Below are positions 43,557 through 54,814 of a stretch of 64,000 nucleotides of DNA, piece after piece. The stretch covers positions 1-64,000 of the forward strand of contig JAMWZA010000002.1 of the NCBI GenBank assembly GCA_024305105.1, given 5' to 3'. The notes below the pieces were generated by a model that was given only the letters and a program-made list of their open reading frames with translations, was not told the DNA's origin and searched no databases. A program made the translations under genes and the position numbers. Source of the stretch: Marinoscillum sp. (GTDB taxonomy: Bacteria > Bacteroidota > Bacteroidia > Cytophagales > Cyclobacteriaceae). Every line of letters starts with the position of its first letter. Within the stretch, counting starts at the first letter, position 1.

Positions 43557-44549
43557 CTACAATACCTTTTTGAAGGAATTAATATTAGTCTGTAATGTAA
43601 AAAAATCTGTACCACCCGCCGAGTGATACGTGGCATGTGAGTACCTGATTTCAAATTGCTTGATGGCGAGCTTCAGCCCAAAACTAAACCCGGCACCGTA
43701 CCCATTGTCGTTAACCTTAAGTTCTTGTCGTCTCAGGTGGTTGTACCCCAAAAGAAACTGAAGGCCATCAGAAATGATTAGCTCTGTCCCAACTGTGATA
43801 TGCCGCAAAAATCGATCAGCAATTTCCACTGATCGTGACGTACTCACATCAGTTTCATCCTGAAAATACAATTCCTGTTCCGTAAGGTTATATGCCGAAA
43901 TACTGAAACGAAATGGCATGTGTTCTGGTTTGATTGAAGTACCAATCTGGACATCAAATGGCACATTAAGTCCAGAATCAGTATACTGATCAAAGACCAC
44001 CCCGAAATTTTTAAATACGATTCCTATAGTCCAGTCAGTACCAGGAGCTCGATAAATTCCTCCAAAATCACCTAGAAGCATCGATGAGCCATAACCTGCA
44101 ATCCCACTTCTAGCATATTTAAGGTTGGCCCCCAAAGAAAAACTTCCAATATGATGGCTTTTTCCAACTACAATCATCAGATCATCCGCGGTAAACTCAC
44201 CTTCTTCATCACCATTGGCTGCGGTTTGAGTAAAATCACCGTAATCCATGTAAGAAATGGCAATGGCCATTCCGCCGATCTTTTTGAACGAATGATTATA
44301 ACTTCCTTGAAACCCATGAATACCTGCAAAATACGGACTATAGGTGAGGGCTGCTGCTCCAATTCCCACTGAATCAAGAACAGATGGATTGTGAACAAAC
44401 TGCATTAAGTCGCCATCCGCCAGTGAGATCACACGCCCACCCAGCGCAGCATTTCGTGCACCAAAAGGAGTATTAACACTCTGGTAAGTATTGAACTGTC
44501 CGAATACCGGACCACTCAGAATAACGAATATAACAGTCAGTAACCTCAA
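43557..44549 (-). CDS. porQ: Type IX secretion system protein PorQ
   Basis: 330 residues, signal peptide then an outer-membrane beta-barrel related to the PorV/FadL group. The family start '[32 protein letters not shown]' and '[23 protein letters not shown]', 'GAYGSSM'-type strands identify PorQ. PorQ takes part in cargo attachment by the type IX system with PorU/V/Z. It lies between lon and hslU with 2-3 nt gaps, so a single transcript is likely. Confidence 0.88.
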   Translation of the reverse strand: MRLLTVIFVILSGPVFGQFNTYQSVNTPFGARNAALGGRVISLADGDLMQFVHNPSVLDSVGIGAAALTYSPYFAGIHGFQGSYNHSFKKIGGMAIAISYMDYGDFTQTAANGDEEGEFTADDLMIVVGKSHHIGSFSLGANLKYARSGIAGYGSSMLLGDFGGIYRAPGTDWTIGIVFKNFGVVFDQYTDSGLNVPFDVQIGTSIKPEHMPFRFSISAYNLTEQELYFQDETDVSTSRSVEIADRFLRHITVGTELIISDGLQFLLGYNHLRRQELKVNDNGYGAGFSFGLKLAIKQFEIRYSHATYHSAGGTDFFTLQTNINSFKKVL

Positions 44550-44552
44550 TGC

Positions 44553-47021
44553 TTATTTAGCTGGTTCGGGAAGTATGAAATTCAAAGGGTCTTTTGCCTT
44601 TTGCTCTAATAAAGCAATATCTAAAACATCCTGAACAGTACCTACAAAATGAATGGTAAGTCCCTTGATATACTTTTCATTAACTTCCTCAAGGTCCTTT
44701 TTATTTCGTTCGCACATGATGATTTCCTTAATACCTGCTCTTCTGGCAGCCAGGATCTTCTCCTTGATACCTCCTACAGGCAATACTTTACCACGCAAGG
44801 TAATCTCACCGGTCATTGCCAGCTTCTTCTTCACCAGACGCTGTGTGTAGACGGAGGCAAGAGAGGTCAACATCGTAATTCCTGCACTGGGCCCATCCTT
44901 AGGAATGGCTCCAGCAGGAACGTGGACATGTAAATCATAGTGCTCAAATACCCGATAATCGATACCCAATGTAGCCGCATGTGTTTTTAGATAAGAAAGA
45001 GCCGTCATAGCTGATTCCTTCATCACATCTCCCAGCTGTCCTGATAGCGTCAGTTTTCCTTTACCGCGACTCAAACTGGTTTCAATAAACAAAATATCTC
45101 CACCTGCCGGTGTCCAGGCCAACCCCGTCACTACGCCAGGCGTCTTGTTGTCCTCGTAAGCTTCTTTGTCAAAATCTTCCGCTCCAAGAATTTTGCGAAC
45201 CTGTTCGGCATTGATTTTAGTTTCGTATTCTTCTTCCATGGCTATGGACTTAGCCACATTCCGAATCACCGCCGCAACTTTACGTTCCAAGCTCCTTACT
45301 CCTGATTCTCTGGTGTAATCATTCACTAATTTGGTGATGGCAGATTGATCAAAAGCAACATCTTTGGCTTTCAATCCATGCTCACCTCGTTGTTTTGGAA
45401 TGAGGTGTTTCTTCGCTATTTCCACCTTTTCCTCCAAAGTATACCCGGTGATATCAATGATCTCCATTCGATCTCGCAAAGGAGGCTGAATGGTCTCCAA
45501 AGAGTTTGCTGTAGCAATAAACAAAACCTTAGACAGATCATAGTCGACTTCAAGGTAATTGTCCTTGAAGGTGCTATTTTGCTCTGGATCCAACACTTCC
45601 AAAAGTGCACTGGAAGGATCTCCACGGAAATCCGAGCTCACCTTATCTATTTCATCCAAAATGAACACTGGGTTGGAACTCTTAGACTTATTGATGTTCT
45701 GAATAATCTTTCCGGGCATAGCCCCTATGTACGTCTTACGGTGTCCTCGAATCTCCGCTTCATCGTGAACTCCACCAAGCGCCATCCGAACGTATTTACG
45801 TCCAAGAGCATCTGCAATGGATTTACCTAATGACGTTTTACCAACACCCGGAGGTCCATATAAGCAAAGAATGGGTCCTTTGAGGTCATTCTTCAATTTT
45901 CTAACCGCCAGGTATTCCAATATTCGCTCCTTGACTTTTTCCAAACCAAAATGATCCCTATCCAGAACCTTTCGTGCGTGCTTTAAGTCAAAATTATCTT
46001 CAGTTCCTTCCTGCCAAGGCAGATCTACCAGTAGTTCTGCATAGCTCATCGCAACAGGATATTCAGCAGCGGCAGGATTCATCCTACTGATTTTATCCAA
46101 TTCTTTGACAAAGTGCTTTTTCACTTCGTCAGGCCACTTCTTATCTTTCGCCTTTTGTCTCAGAGCGTTGATCTCCTGATCTGGCCCATCCTGTCCCAGC
46201 TCGTCTTGCAGCACCTTCATTTGTTGTCTGAGGTAGTATTCCTTTTGCTGCTGATCGATATCTGAATGCACCTTGCTAGCAATCTCTTGTTTTAGCTCCA
46301 GCATTTGTATGTCTTTGAGCATAAACTGAAGTAGCATTTCTGCTCTTGCCTTAGGCTCATCCGTTTCCAGAAGTTTCTGTTTGTCAGACACATCTGCATT
46401 GACATTAGACGAAAGAAAATGCGTCAGAAAAGTGTAGCTCTGTATGTTTTCCAAAGCCACTTGAGCTTCTTTAGGAATCTCTGGATTTAGCTTCATCACC
46501 TTGTAAGCAGCCTCTTTTAGGGAGCTGGTGATCGCTTTCATCTCATCTTCTGTGATGTCGTCCTTCTCTTCAATAACCCTATAGCTGGCCTTCAAAAAAG
46601 GATCCTCATGAATCGCAGAGCCAAGAGCAAAACGCTGACGGCCCTGAATGATGATTGTAGTATTACCATCAGGTAAGACCAACATCTTCAAAATCCTTGC
46701 TATAGTACCTACACCATACAAATCACCGAAAGAAGCCTCTTCCTTTTGGTGACTTTTTTGAGCCACCACTCCGATGATACGATCCCCCTTATAGGCTTTT
46801 TTAACCAACTTAATGGACTTGTTTCTACTTACTGTAATCGGGATTACTACGCCTGGAAAAAGTACCGTATTCTTAATAGGTAATATGGGTAATTCATCTG
46901 GCAGATCGTCATCTCCTAACGGCTCCTCATCGTCCTCAGCTACCAATTGAATCAATTCACCCGATTCATCATCAATGTAATCTGTCAGAAGAATGGGTTC
47001 ACTAGAATTCTCGTCAAACAT
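44553..47021 (-). CDS. lon: Lon ATP-dependent protease
   Basis: 822 residues: N-terminal substrate-binding domain (about 40-240), coiled segment, AAA+ module with Walker A '[19 protein letters not shown]' and Walker B '[16 protein letters not shown]', and the Ser-Lys protease domain with '[16 protein letters not shown]' (catalytic Ser) and '[22 protein letters not shown]' (catalytic Lys). Degrades misfolded and regulatory proteins in the cytoplasm. First gene of lon-porQ-hslU; a 6-5-6 inverted repeat lies 16 nt upstream of the ATG. Confidence 0.98.
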   Translation of the reverse strand: MFDENSSEPILLTDYIDDESGELIQLVAEDDEEPLGDDDLPDELPILPIKNTVLFPGVVIPITVSRNKSIKLVKKAYKGDRIIGVVAQKSHQKEEASFGDLYGVGTIARILKMLVLPDGNTTIIIQGRQRFALGSAIHEDPFLKASYRVIEEKDDITEDEMKAITSSLKEAAYKVMKLNPEIPKEAQVALENIQSYTFLTHFLSSNVNADVSDKQKLLETDEPKARAEMLLQFMLKDIQMLELKQEIASKVHSDIDQQQKEYYLRQQMKVLQDELGQDGPDQEINALRQKAKDKKWPDEVKKHFVKELDKISRMNPAAAEYPVAMSYAELLVDLPWQEGTEDNFDLKHARKVLDRDHFGLEKVKERILEYLAVRKLKNDLKGPILCLYGPPGVGKTSLGKSIADALGRKYVRMALGGVHDEAEIRGHRKTYIGAMPGKIIQNINKSKSSNPVFILDEIDKVSSDFRGDPSSALLEVLDPEQNSTFKDNYLEVDYDLSKVLFIATANSLETIQPPLRDRMEIIDITGYTLEEKVEIAKKHLIPKQRGEHGLKAKDVAFDQSAITKLVNDYTRESGVRSLERKVAAVIRNVAKSIAMEEEYETKINAEQVRKILGAEDFDKEAYEDNKTPGVVTGLAWTPAGGDILFIETSLSRGKGKLTLSGQLGDVMKESAMTALSYLKTHAATLGIDYRVFEHYDLHVHVPAGAIPKDGPSAGITMLTSLASVYTQRLVKKKLAMTGEITLRGKVLPVGGIKEKILAARRAGIKEIIMCERNKKDLEEVNEKYIKGLTIHFVGTVQDVLDIALLEQKAKDPLNFILPEPAK

Positions 47022-47036
47022 ATATATCGTGTCATT

Positions 47037-47053
47037 ATGGCAGTCAATGCCAT
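47037..47053. promoter_or_regulatory. Inverted-repeat operator candidate upstream of lon
   Basis: ATGGCA-5 nt-TGCCAT is a perfect 6-5-6 inverted repeat at 47037-47053, just before the lon start. CCATaaATGG and a repeated TGTGCCA occur farther up the same divergent spacer. Confidence 0.4.
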
Positions 47054-47191
47054 TGATTTCAACTTATAAAAGATTGTTCATATATGGGTCAATAGCTGTG
47101 CCAAATTAGCGACTGTGCCATAAATGGTATTATCTTTAACCAGATTTGTTTAAAACTGCCGATTCGGCATGTTGGATGATCTAAAGCCTAA

Positions 47192-49168
47192 ATGCGAATA
47201 TTTTTCACCATCGTATGTATCGCCTGTTTATCGCAGCCTTTGTCTGCGCAGCGAATTGTCACTAAAAAGATCAATACGGACTCCCTGCCTTCGAATATCA
47301 TCCTTAATATTTATGATTTCAAAAACATCAATAAAAAAACGGATTACTACAACGAAGACAAGCTAAAGCAAATCCGAAAACTAGATCAGGCCAAAGAATG
47401 GGAAGAGCTTTACGAGGTGCTAAAAGAATATGTGTCCAATTTTGGTATTCAGAATTTCTACAAAGACACACGGCTAATTTGGAGACTGGCTAAACTAACT
47501 GAGTTATTTGGAGATCCGATAGAAGCCAAACACTTGTATCGATTGGTGTTGCGACATCACTATACAGGGATCAATATTCGGGAAGTTGAACTCTATTATG
47601 ACTCGCTCAACCAACAGGAAGCTGACCTGTACGTCCCACTTGATTATTACTACGAGTTGGTAGAGTACCGTAAGTTGATTGACACGCTGCGTCCCCCACG
47701 TGGCATATTGCTCAACATGGGCAAGGAAATCAATAGCAACAAGGCGGACTATGCCCCTTCACTCAATATTCAGAACAATGTGTTGATTTTCACTTCACAG
47801 CGTAACGATGTGGACTTTACGATCAGACGTACCTTCAATGAAGACCTTTTCTTCAGTATCAAAGATGATTATGGCAACTGGACACAGGCTCAAGAACTGA
47901 ATGAATTAAACTCAAGATATAAGGAAGGGTCTGCCGTATTAACTCGCGATGGCCAGACCATCTATTTTTCCAGATGTGATTGTGCCGCGTGCTATGGAGA
48001 CTGTGACTTGTTTTCCGCTCAGCTTTCTGCAGATAGCACCTGGGGAAACCTTAAAAACCTGGGATCGAACGTCAATAGCTTAAGCTGGGACTCGCACCCT
48101 TCGCTATCACATACCGAAGACACCCTCTACTTCGCTTCAGACCGGCTTGGTGGATTTGGGCTCTCCGATATCTATTTTACTTCCAAAGACAAAAATGGCA
48201 ATTGGCAAAGAGCACGAAACATGGGCCCAATCATTAACACCAGAAACAATGATGTAAGTCCTTTCTACCATCCGGTCTATGATGTCCTCTATTTTGGATC
48301 TAATGGACAACTCTACAACTTTGGAGAATACGACATTTATAAATCGCATCTCATTAATGACTACTGGTCCGAACCGGTCAATATAGGTCCGTTGGTCAAT
48401 GGAAAAGGAAGTGAATATTATTTCACCATTGACAATCAATCTGAATTGCTCTTCTACGCCAGATCCATTAGCAGAGACCTTAACAAGCAAGACATTTACT
48501 CATTCCCACTTCCTATGTCAGCTCAGCCATTAGCAACTACACGGGTGAAGGGCTCTTTAACCGACTCGATCACCGGAAAACCTTTTAAAGGAATTGTCTC
48601 GATTATTGATTTGGATGAAGGAATCGAAGTAGCTCCAAAATATCTTAAAGATGATGGCAGTTTTGAGTTTGACCTAATTAACGAACGCAATTACCTACTT
48701 ATAATTCAAGGTGATGACTTCTTTAGAATTGAGGATGCGTTCTTTTTAAATGGCCCTACCGAATTGAGAAAAGTCACTGACCCACTAGCGAGCCGAGTAA
48801 AGTTTGAAACCATTGAATTTGATAATGGTAAGTCTTCACTCAAAAAAGAGATGTATGCCGATCTAAATAAAATCGTCAACTTCCTGTATGACAATCCAGA
48901 CTTTAAACTAAGAATATCTGGTCATACAGATTCTTATGGATCGAACGATTTCAACCTACAGCTATCCAAAGAACGGGCAAAAAACATTCGTGATTACATG
49001 GTGGATTTCGCCGGTGTATCTCCAGATCGGGTGGAATGGGAAGGTTATGGTAGTACCAAACCGATTATTGTGGAAGATACCGAAGAGGCGAAAGCAATTA
49101 ACCGAAGAGTGGAGTTCGAAATTTACCGCGAGGGCTCTCAAGCAGTAGAAGAAGAGGAAGGCAACTAA
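47192..49168 (+). CDS. OmpA-family protein with PD40 repeats, PorE-like
   Basis: 658 residues: signal peptide (1-19), helical TPR-like region about 50-155, PD40/WD40-like propeller about 165-435 ('SAVLTRDGQTIYFSRC', 'SLSHTEDTLYFASDRLGGFGLSDIYFTSK', 'FGEYDIYKSHLI'), a carboxypeptidase-regulatory-like segment about 448-525 ('VKGSLTDSITGKPFKGIVSI'), and a peptidoglycan-binding OmpA domain ('FDNGKSSLKKEM', 'LRISGHTDSYGSNDFNLQLSKERA'). This order matches PorE, which ties the type IX machine to peptidoglycan. The divergent lon-porQ neighbour supports that reading. Confidence 0.85.
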   Translation: MRIFFTIVCIACLSQPLSAQRIVTKKINTDSLPSNIILNIYDFKNINKKTDYYNEDKLKQIRKLDQAKEWEELYEVLKEYVSNFGIQNFYKDTRLIWRLAKLTELFGDPIEAKHLYRLVLRHHYTGINIREVELYYDSLNQQEADLYVPLDYYYELVEYRKLIDTLRPPRGILLNMGKEINSNKADYAPSLNIQNNVLIFTSQRNDVDFTIRRTFNEDLFFSIKDDYGNWTQAQELNELNSRYKEGSAVLTRDGQTIYFSRCDCAACYGDCDLFSAQLSADSTWGNLKNLGSNVNSLSWDSHPSLSHTEDTLYFASDRLGGFGLSDIYFTSKDKNGNWQRARNMGPIINTRNNDVSPFYHPVYDVLYFGSNGQLYNFGEYDIYKSHLINDYWSEPVNIGPLVNGKGSEYYFTIDNQSELLFYARSISRDLNKQDIYSFPLPMSAQPLATTRVKGSLTDSITGKPFKGIVSIIDLDEGIEVAPKYLKDDGSFEFDLINERNYLLIIQGDDFFRIEDAFFLNGPTELRKVTDPLASRVKFETIEFDNGKSSLKKEMYADLNKIVNFLYDNPDFKLRISGHTDSYGSNDFNLQLSKERAKNIRDYMVDFAGVSPDRVEWEGYGSTKPIIVEDTEEAKAINRRVEFEIYREGSQAVEEEEGN

Positions 49169-49186
49169 GCCCTCCTCCTGACATCT

Positions 49187-50503
49187 TTAGAATAATTTAT
49201 ATACATCGTTGAAAATAGCGTAGGTCATCAAACCTAGCAACAGTACCATTCCAACCTTTTGTGCATTTTCAAGAAACTTATCACTAGGCTTTCTGCCAGT
49301 CACAATTTCCCATGTTAAGAACATCACATGACCACCATCCAACGCTGGTATCGGTAGTAAATTCATGAACGCAAGTACCATGGATAGTAATCCTGTTATT
49401 CTCCAGAAGTTAGCCCAGTCCCACTGACCTCCAAAGAACTGCGCGATACCGATTGGTCCCGACAGAGATTTAGAAGGTGAAACATCGCCAGAGAACATTT
49501 TACCAAATGCTTTGATGTTATAGAAAACGACATTGAACGCCTGTGCTGTTCCATCCACCATAGCCTCACCGAGCGTGAAATCTCTGTGTGAATAATTGAG
49601 TCTGTCTTTGTCAAGGGCAGTCATGAAGCCTAATGTCCCATCCTCAGCCACGTCGATTGATAAATCAACCTGCTTTCCGTCTCTTAGCACCTTTGCTTGA
49701 ACAGTGGTACCTGCTAGAGTATCAAGCATACTGCTAAACTGATCAAAATACGCAATTTCATAACCGTTTAAGGAAATAAACTTGTCTTCATCTTGTAACC
49801 CTGCTTTTTCTGCATTGCTTCCTTCCGCTACTTTACCTACAATGAACGGTGTTCGGAAGCTGAAAAACTCTACGTTTTTATCTGAGAACTTATCGATGAA
49901 GTCGTTGGGAATTTGAATTTTCATCAACTCCCCATTTCGCTCGATAGTATAGTAACCATTGGTGCTTAACAGCACATCAGGGCTTCGCAAATCACTATAT
50001 TTATCAAAATCCTGACCGCTGATATTGATCATCTTATCACCAGTCTGCAGGCCTAGCTGCTCGGCCAGATCATAGGCGACGATCCCATGTTTGTTCAATT
50101 CTTCCTTAGATATGTAGTTCTCGCCTTGAGAATAAACCAGTGTAATGAATATGATCACACCCGTTATCACATTGACAATGATACCTCCGAGCATCACGAT
50201 CAGTCGCTGCCAGGCTGGCTTAGCTCTAAACTCCCACGGCTCTGGTTCTGCACTTAGGGTCTTGGTATCCAAGGACTCATCAATCATACCAGTGATTTTC
50301 ACAAATCCGCCTAAGGGTATTGCTCCAATCGAATATTCTGTCTCACCGATTTGCTTTCCCCAAATTTTTGGTGGAAAACCAATAGAATATTTCTCTACTC
50401 TCATGCCAAATGCTTTGGCCGCCAACAAATGCCCCAGCTCGTGAAGCCCCACCAAAATGGATAACCCCAGCAAAAGCTGAGCAGTCATTATTATTCCTTC
50501 CAT
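49187..50503 (-). CDS. rseP: RseP-type site-2 zinc metalloprotease
   Basis: 438 residues of a polytopic intramembrane protease: zinc motif 'VGLHELGHLLAAKAFGM' in the first helix, one or two PDZ domains in the middle (about 130-300), and 'FMNLLPIPALDGGHVMF' (second zinc-site motif) before the last helix. Family members cut anti-sigma transmembrane helices. The window encodes two membrane anti-sigma-like proteins that could be substrates (inference). It abuts dxr. Confidence 0.94.
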   Translation of the reverse strand: MEGIIMTAQLLLGLSILVGLHELGHLLAAKAFGMRVEKYSIGFPPKIWGKQIGETEYSIGAIPLGGFVKITGMIDESLDTKTLSAEPEPWEFRAKPAWQRLIVMLGGIIVNVITGVIIFITLVYSQGENYISKEELNKHGIVAYDLAEQLGLQTGDKMINISGQDFDKYSDLRSPDVLLSTNGYYTIERNGELMKIQIPNDFIDKFSDKNVEFFSFRTPFIVGKVAEGSNAEKAGLQDEDKFISLNGYEIAYFDQFSSMLDTLAGTTVQAKVLRDGKQVDLSIDVAEDGTLGFMTALDKDRLNYSHRDFTLGEAMVDGTAQAFNVVFYNIKAFGKMFSGDVSPSKSLSGPIGIAQFFGGQWDWANFWRITGLLSMVLAFMNLLPIPALDGGHVMFLTWEIVTGRKPSDKFLENAQKVGMVLLLGLMTYAIFNDVYKLF

Positions 50504-51661
50504 CTACTTAATTAATTCTATTGCTTTAATTCGAGTTTCTTTATCTGTATTAATAAAATCTTCCAATCCTGGTTCTTTCACATAAGACACCTTTGCGAGA
50601 CAATCCGCAATCACGTCTGATATTTCTAAAAAACCAATCTTATCTTTTAAAAATTCACTTACTGCAATCTCATTGGCCGCATTGAGAATACAAGGTTGAT
50701 TTCCTCCTTTACCAATGGCATCATAAGCCAACTGCAAGTTACGAAATGTCTCTGTATCAGGCTTTTCAAATGTGAGCTGCGGATACTGTGCAAAATCGAA
50801 TCTTGGGTAATCTGCTTTGAATCGTTCTGGAAACGTCAACGCATACTGAATGGGCAAACGCATATCCGGCAATCCGAGTTGCGCTTTTATGGATCCATCC
50901 TCAAACTGGACCATGCTATGAATGATGCTCTGTGGGTGAACGACCACTTCTATTTGATCCAAAGACGTCCCAAAAAGCCATTTAGCTTCAATCACTTCCA
51001 GCCCTTTATTCATCAGTGTAGCTGAATCAATCGTAATTTTTGCACCCATTTCCCAGTTGGGGTGTTTCAATGCCTGCTCTTTCTTTATTTGGGTTAGCTC
51101 CTTCCGCTTCTTTCCTCTGAATGGACCTCCAGATGCTGTGAGAATAAGCTTTTCAACAGGGTTAGCATATTCACCTACGATGCACTGAAATATGGCAGAG
51201 TGTTCAGAATCAACCGGCAAGATGTTGCTCTTATGTTGTTTTGCCAGCTTGGTTACCAGTTCACCAGCCACGACCAACGTTTCCTTGTTTGCTAAGGCGA
51301 TATCCTTCCCACTTTCGATTGCCTTAATGGTGGGTAGAAGCCCCGAATACCCGACCAAAGCGGTGAGAACTGTATCTACAGATTCCATCTGAACCACATG
51401 GCTCAAGGCATTCTCTCCTCCGTATACTTTGATGTCGAGTTTATCCAATGCTGCAAAAACCGCTTCGTAATGATCCTCATTGACGATGACGACCGTGTTG
51501 GGTTGGTATCTGATGGCTTGCTTTACAAGCAACTCCCAGTTGTTTTGGGCAGTAAGTACTTCTATGCCAAATCGATCGGGATGCTTATCAACGACCTCCA
51601 GAGTTTGCGTGCCGATTGAACCAGTGGACCCTAGAATAGCCAGATTCTTGATCTTATCCAT
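50504..51661 (-). CDS. dxr: 1-Deoxy-D-xylulose 5-phosphate reductoisomerase
   Basis: 385 residues; makes 2-C-methyl-D-erythritol 4-phosphate, using NADPH, in the MEP isoprenoid pathway. NADPH motif 'LAILGSTGSIGTQTLEVVDKH', 'ALANKETLVVAGELV', metal-binding 'LPVDSEHSAIFQ' and the flexible loop 'HPNWEMGAKITIDSATLMNKGLEVIEA'. Stop and start with rseP are directly adjacent, and the GH3-like gene ends 27 nt upstream. Confidence 0.97.
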   Translation of the reverse strand: MDKIKNLAILGSTGSIGTQTLEVVDKHPDRFGIEVLTAQNNWELLVKQAIRYQPNTVVIVNEDHYEAVFAALDKLDIKVYGGENALSHVVQMESVDTVLTALVGYSGLLPTIKAIESGKDIALANKETLVVAGELVTKLAKQHKSNILPVDSEHSAIFQCIVGEYANPVEKLILTASGGPFRGKKRKELTQIKKEQALKHPNWEMGAKITIDSATLMNKGLEVIEAKWLFGTSLDQIEVVVHPQSIIHSMVQFEDGSIKAQLGLPDMRLPIQYALTFPERFKADYPRFDFAQYPQLTFEKPDTETFRNLQLAYDAIGKGGNQPCILNAANEIAVSEFLKDKIGFLEISDVIADCLAKVSYVKEPGLEDFINTDKETRIKAIELIK

Positions 51662-51688
51662 TAAAGATGAAGCTTGTTTGGGTTGTTG

Positions 51689-53185
51689 TCATAGTTTAAA
51701 CTGAATGATATCATCAGCTATTTTTCGGTCATTTGACAGTCTCGGTACTTTATTTTGCCCCCCTAATTTACCTATTGATCTCATGTATTCAATAAAGGCA
51801 TCTCCGCGCAGTTTCACAATATCCAGCGGTCGCAAAATCGAGCCTGTGATCAGGTCGTCGTAATACGTATTTCGTTTACGAAGCTGCAAATCTAACTCTT
51901 TTTCGAAAGCTACTAAATCGGACGGTTCACTTGCAAAAGAAACGTACCATTCATGCAGTGGCAATCCTTCTTTAGGGGTCACATTTGGCGCCACCGTAAA
52001 TTCTACCAGTTCTGTTTCAGGATATTGTTGACAGGTGGCCTTCATCGCCTGCTCTACTTCTTCTCCGATTACGTGTTCACCAAAAGCAGAAATAAAGTGC
52101 TTAATTCGACCAGTTACCAACAATCGATAAGGATCCTTATTAATAAACTTTACTGTATCACCAATCGAGTATCCCCACAAACCGGCATTGCTATTAATAA
52201 TCAACGCATAGTTAACACCAAGTTCTATCTGGTCAATGGATAGTCGAGTAGGGTTATCATTGAAATACTCATCTGCGGGAATAAACTCAAAGAAAATGCC
52301 ACTATTAGCCAACAGCAAAAGACCCGGCTCTTCCTGAGAGTCCTGGTATGCGATAAAGCCTTCGGATGCAGGATACGTTTCGATAGAAGGAATGGTTTTC
52401 CCAATGGTCTCAAACAACTTCGCTCGATATGGCTCAAAATTCACACCTCCATAAACGAACATCTCGAAGTTGGGAAAAATATCCTTGATTGGTTTTCCCG
52501 TTTTTTCCTTCAACCGGTCAAAATACATCTGAACCCAGGGCGGAATACCTGAAATCAGTGTCATGTCCTGATTAAATGTTTCCTCGACAATCGTATCTAC
52601 TTTCGTCTCCCAATCTTCAATGCAATTTGTCTCGTAGGTCGGCATCTGATTCGTACGCAGATATCCTGGTACATGATGGTTAACAATTCCTGAAAGCCGC
52701 CCGGTATGAATGCCTGCAGTCTGATCAAGCGTTGGCGCACCGGACAAGAAAATTAATTTACCATCTAAAAACTTCGCTTTTCCGCTTTCATGAACATAAG
52801 ATAAAAGAGCATTTCGAGCAGAATTAATATGATTAGGAATCGATTCCTTTGTTATTGGAATATACTTGGTTCCACTTGTGGTTCCTGAAGTTTTGGCAAA
52901 ATAAGCCGGTTTTCCCGGCCAAAGCACATCAGACTCACCCGCAAGTATTTGTTTTACATAGGGCGATAGACCTTCATAGTCCTTTACCGGAACTTGCTTT
53001 TTGAAATCATCATACGATTTAATATCAGAAAACCCATGATCGCTACCGAATGACGTGTTACTTGCCTTGGAGACAATCTCCTTAAATATCTTATGTTGAT
53101 AGCCTCCAGCATCCGCAGACCATTGCTTGGTTTGCTTATTAATGTATGCCGCAAAAGGCTTACTGAGAACTGACCTAAATCCCAT
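51689..53185 (-). CDS. GH3-family acyl-adenylating enzyme
   Basis: 498 residues of the plant-GH3/auxin-responsive type, which adenylate a carboxylate and join it to an amino acid. ATP motif 'FAKTSGTTSGTKYIPITKE', 'MFVYGGVNFEPYRAKLFE', and 'EYFNDNPTRLSIDQIELG..YALIINSNAGLWGYSIGDTVKF' are diagnostic. In Bacteroidota these genes are common but uncharacterised; the acid and acceptor are unknown. It is first in an apparent operon with dxr and rseP. Confidence 0.88.
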   Translation of the reverse strand: MGFRSVLSKPFAAYINKQTKQWSADAGGYQHKIFKEIVSKASNTSFGSDHGFSDIKSYDDFKKQVPVKDYEGLSPYVKQILAGESDVLWPGKPAYFAKTSGTTSGTKYIPITKESIPNHINSARNALLSYVHESGKAKFLDGKLIFLSGAPTLDQTAGIHTGRLSGIVNHHVPGYLRTNQMPTYETNCIEDWETKVDTIVEETFNQDMTLISGIPPWVQMYFDRLKEKTGKPIKDIFPNFEMFVYGGVNFEPYRAKLFETIGKTIPSIETYPASEGFIAYQDSQEEPGLLLLANSGIFFEFIPADEYFNDNPTRLSIDQIELGVNYALIINSNAGLWGYSIGDTVKFINKDPYRLLVTGRIKHFISAFGEHVIGEEVEQAMKATCQQYPETELVEFTVAPNVTPKEGLPLHEWYVSFASEPSDLVAFEKELDLQLRKRNTYYDDLITGSILRPLDIVKLRGDAFIEYMRSIGKLGGQNKVPRLSNDRKIADDIIQFKL

Positions 53186-53353
53186 AGAATTCTTTGTGTT
53201 GCCCCAAAATAACTAAATGAAGCTTCTAATTCCTAACAAACCATTCGAACGTCATCACAGTTTAATTTTTTGCGTTATTTAACATAACCTTTTTCTCCTT
53301 TTGGCATATAATATGATGAATGTTCAAGTGAGGTTTTCTAAATAGAAACGACC

Positions 53354-54814
53354 ATGAAAAAATCGACAATCTTTATAGTAGTTGCATCCAGTTTACTTTC
53401 TGCTCTTATTGGCAGCTTTATCACCATCGAACTTGTAGACTCTCGGTTCAGTAAGCAGTCTTCAGAAAACAAGATAATCCAAGCTGGGAATGAGCCTGAA
53501 AGCATTCCTGGATTTACTCCCACCCTGACTTCAAGTGCAGTGATGCCCATGGCCGGTGAGGATTTTGTACTCGCTTCCAATAAGAGTCAATCCAGCGTGG
53601 TATTTATCCAGACACTGAGTGAGTACGAATACCGTACTGGCAGTTGGCTTGACTGGTTTTTTGAGCCAAGAAACTCTCAACAAATCGGAAGTGGTTCTGG
53701 TGTAATCCTTTCTAAGGACGGCTTTATCGTTACCAACAATCACGTAATAGATAATGCGGACCGCATTCAAGTGGTCCATGGCAAACGAACATATGACGCT
53801 GAATTAGTGGGCACTGACCCGAGTACAGACCTGGCAGTCATTAAGGTAGACGTCAGCAGTCTACCACCCATCGTATTTGGTAATTCGGACAATGTGAGTG
53901 TTGGTGAATGGGTTTTGGCCGTGGGAAACCCATTTAACTTAACATCCACAGTCACTGCTGGAATTGTCAGTGCTAAAGGTCGAAACATTAACATCCTAAA
54001 GGATAAGTTTCCAATTGAGTCATTCATCCAAACGGATGCTGCGATCAACCCTGGGAATAGCGGTGGTGCCCTTGTCAACACACAAGGTGAACTGGTTGGA
54101 ATTAATACTGCCATTCTTTCCCGAACCGGCACCTATGCAGGATACGGATTTGCTGTACCTGCCAATATTGTCAAAAAGGTATACGAAGACATCAAACGTT
54201 ACGGAGAAGTGCAAAAGGCTTTTACTGGTGCTGAATTCATTGACATCAACAGTGAGTTGGCCGATAAAATGGAACTTCAAAACCTATCAGGCGTAATCGT
54301 AGCTAATGTTCAGCGCGATGGAGCTGCTGCTAAAAGCAATCTGGAAAAAGGAGATGTGATTCGGTCCATCAATGGCAAGCAGATAGAGAGCAAAGCATAC
54401 TTGGAGGAACTCGTCGGTAATCTGTATCCTGGAGATGAACTTAACCTGGCTGTGGAAAGAGAAGGCAAGACTCTCCAAAAGAAACTCACTCTCACCAACA
54501 GAGAAGGCGGAACTGGGATCATCAAGCGAGCAATATACACCTCCGATTGGCTCGGAGCACGCTTTGAAAGTGTTTCTAAAGTAGAAAGAGACCTCCTGGG
54601 TCTTCGCAATGGAATAAAAGTGGTGGATTATAAGCGAACAGGTCCATTTGCAGAACTGGGCATTCCTGAAGGGTTTATCGTTACCAATATCAACAACACT
54701 TTGATAGAATCACCACAAGAGTTTGCAGACATTCTGGAAAGAATTCAGGGACGAGTGATCATCGCCGGAATAGACAAGCGAGGGCGTAAAGTCTACTATC
54801 CGTATCGTTTTTAA
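53354..54814 (+). CDS. HtrA/Do-like periplasmic serine protease
   Basis: 486 residues: N-terminal signal anchor (MKKSTIFIVVASSLLSALIG), trypsin-like domain with His in 'FIVTNNHVIDNADRI', Asp in 'GTDPSTDLAVIKV' and Ser in 'DAAINPGNSGGALVN', then two PDZ domains (about 290-380 and 400-480). Periplasmic protein quality control. Its stop overlaps the convergent dnaA stop by 4 nt. Confidence 0.96.
   Translation: MKKSTIFIVVASSLLSALIGSFITIELVDSRFSKQSSENKIIQAGNEPESIPGFTPTLTSSAVMPMAGEDFVLASNKSQSSVVFIQTLSEYEYRTGSWLDWFFEPRNSQQIGSGSGVILSKDGFIVTNNHVIDNADRIQVVHGKRTYDAELVGTDPSTDLAVIKVDVSSLPPIVFGNSDNVSVGEWVLAVGNPFNLTSTVTAGIVSAKGRNINILKDKFPIESFIQTDAAINPGNSGGALVNTQGELVGINTAILSRTGTYAGYGFAVPANIVKKVYEDIKRYGEVQKAFTGAEFIDINSELADKMELQNLSGVIVANVQRDGAAAKSNLEKGDVIRSINGKQIESKAYLEELVGNLYPGDELNLAVEREGKTLQKKLTLTNREGGTGIIKRAIYTSDWLGARFESVSKVERDLLGLRNGIKVVDYKRTGPFAELGIPEGFIVTNINNTLIESPQEFADILERIQGRVIIAGIDKRGRKVYYPYRF

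Noticed and set aside
43320-43595. Plus-strand ORF spanning hslU/porQ junction
   Set aside because: Overlaps two strongly supported genes; no features of its own.
45345-45830. 161-aa plus-strand ORF inside lon
   Set aside because: Antisense shadow of the Lon AAA+ region.
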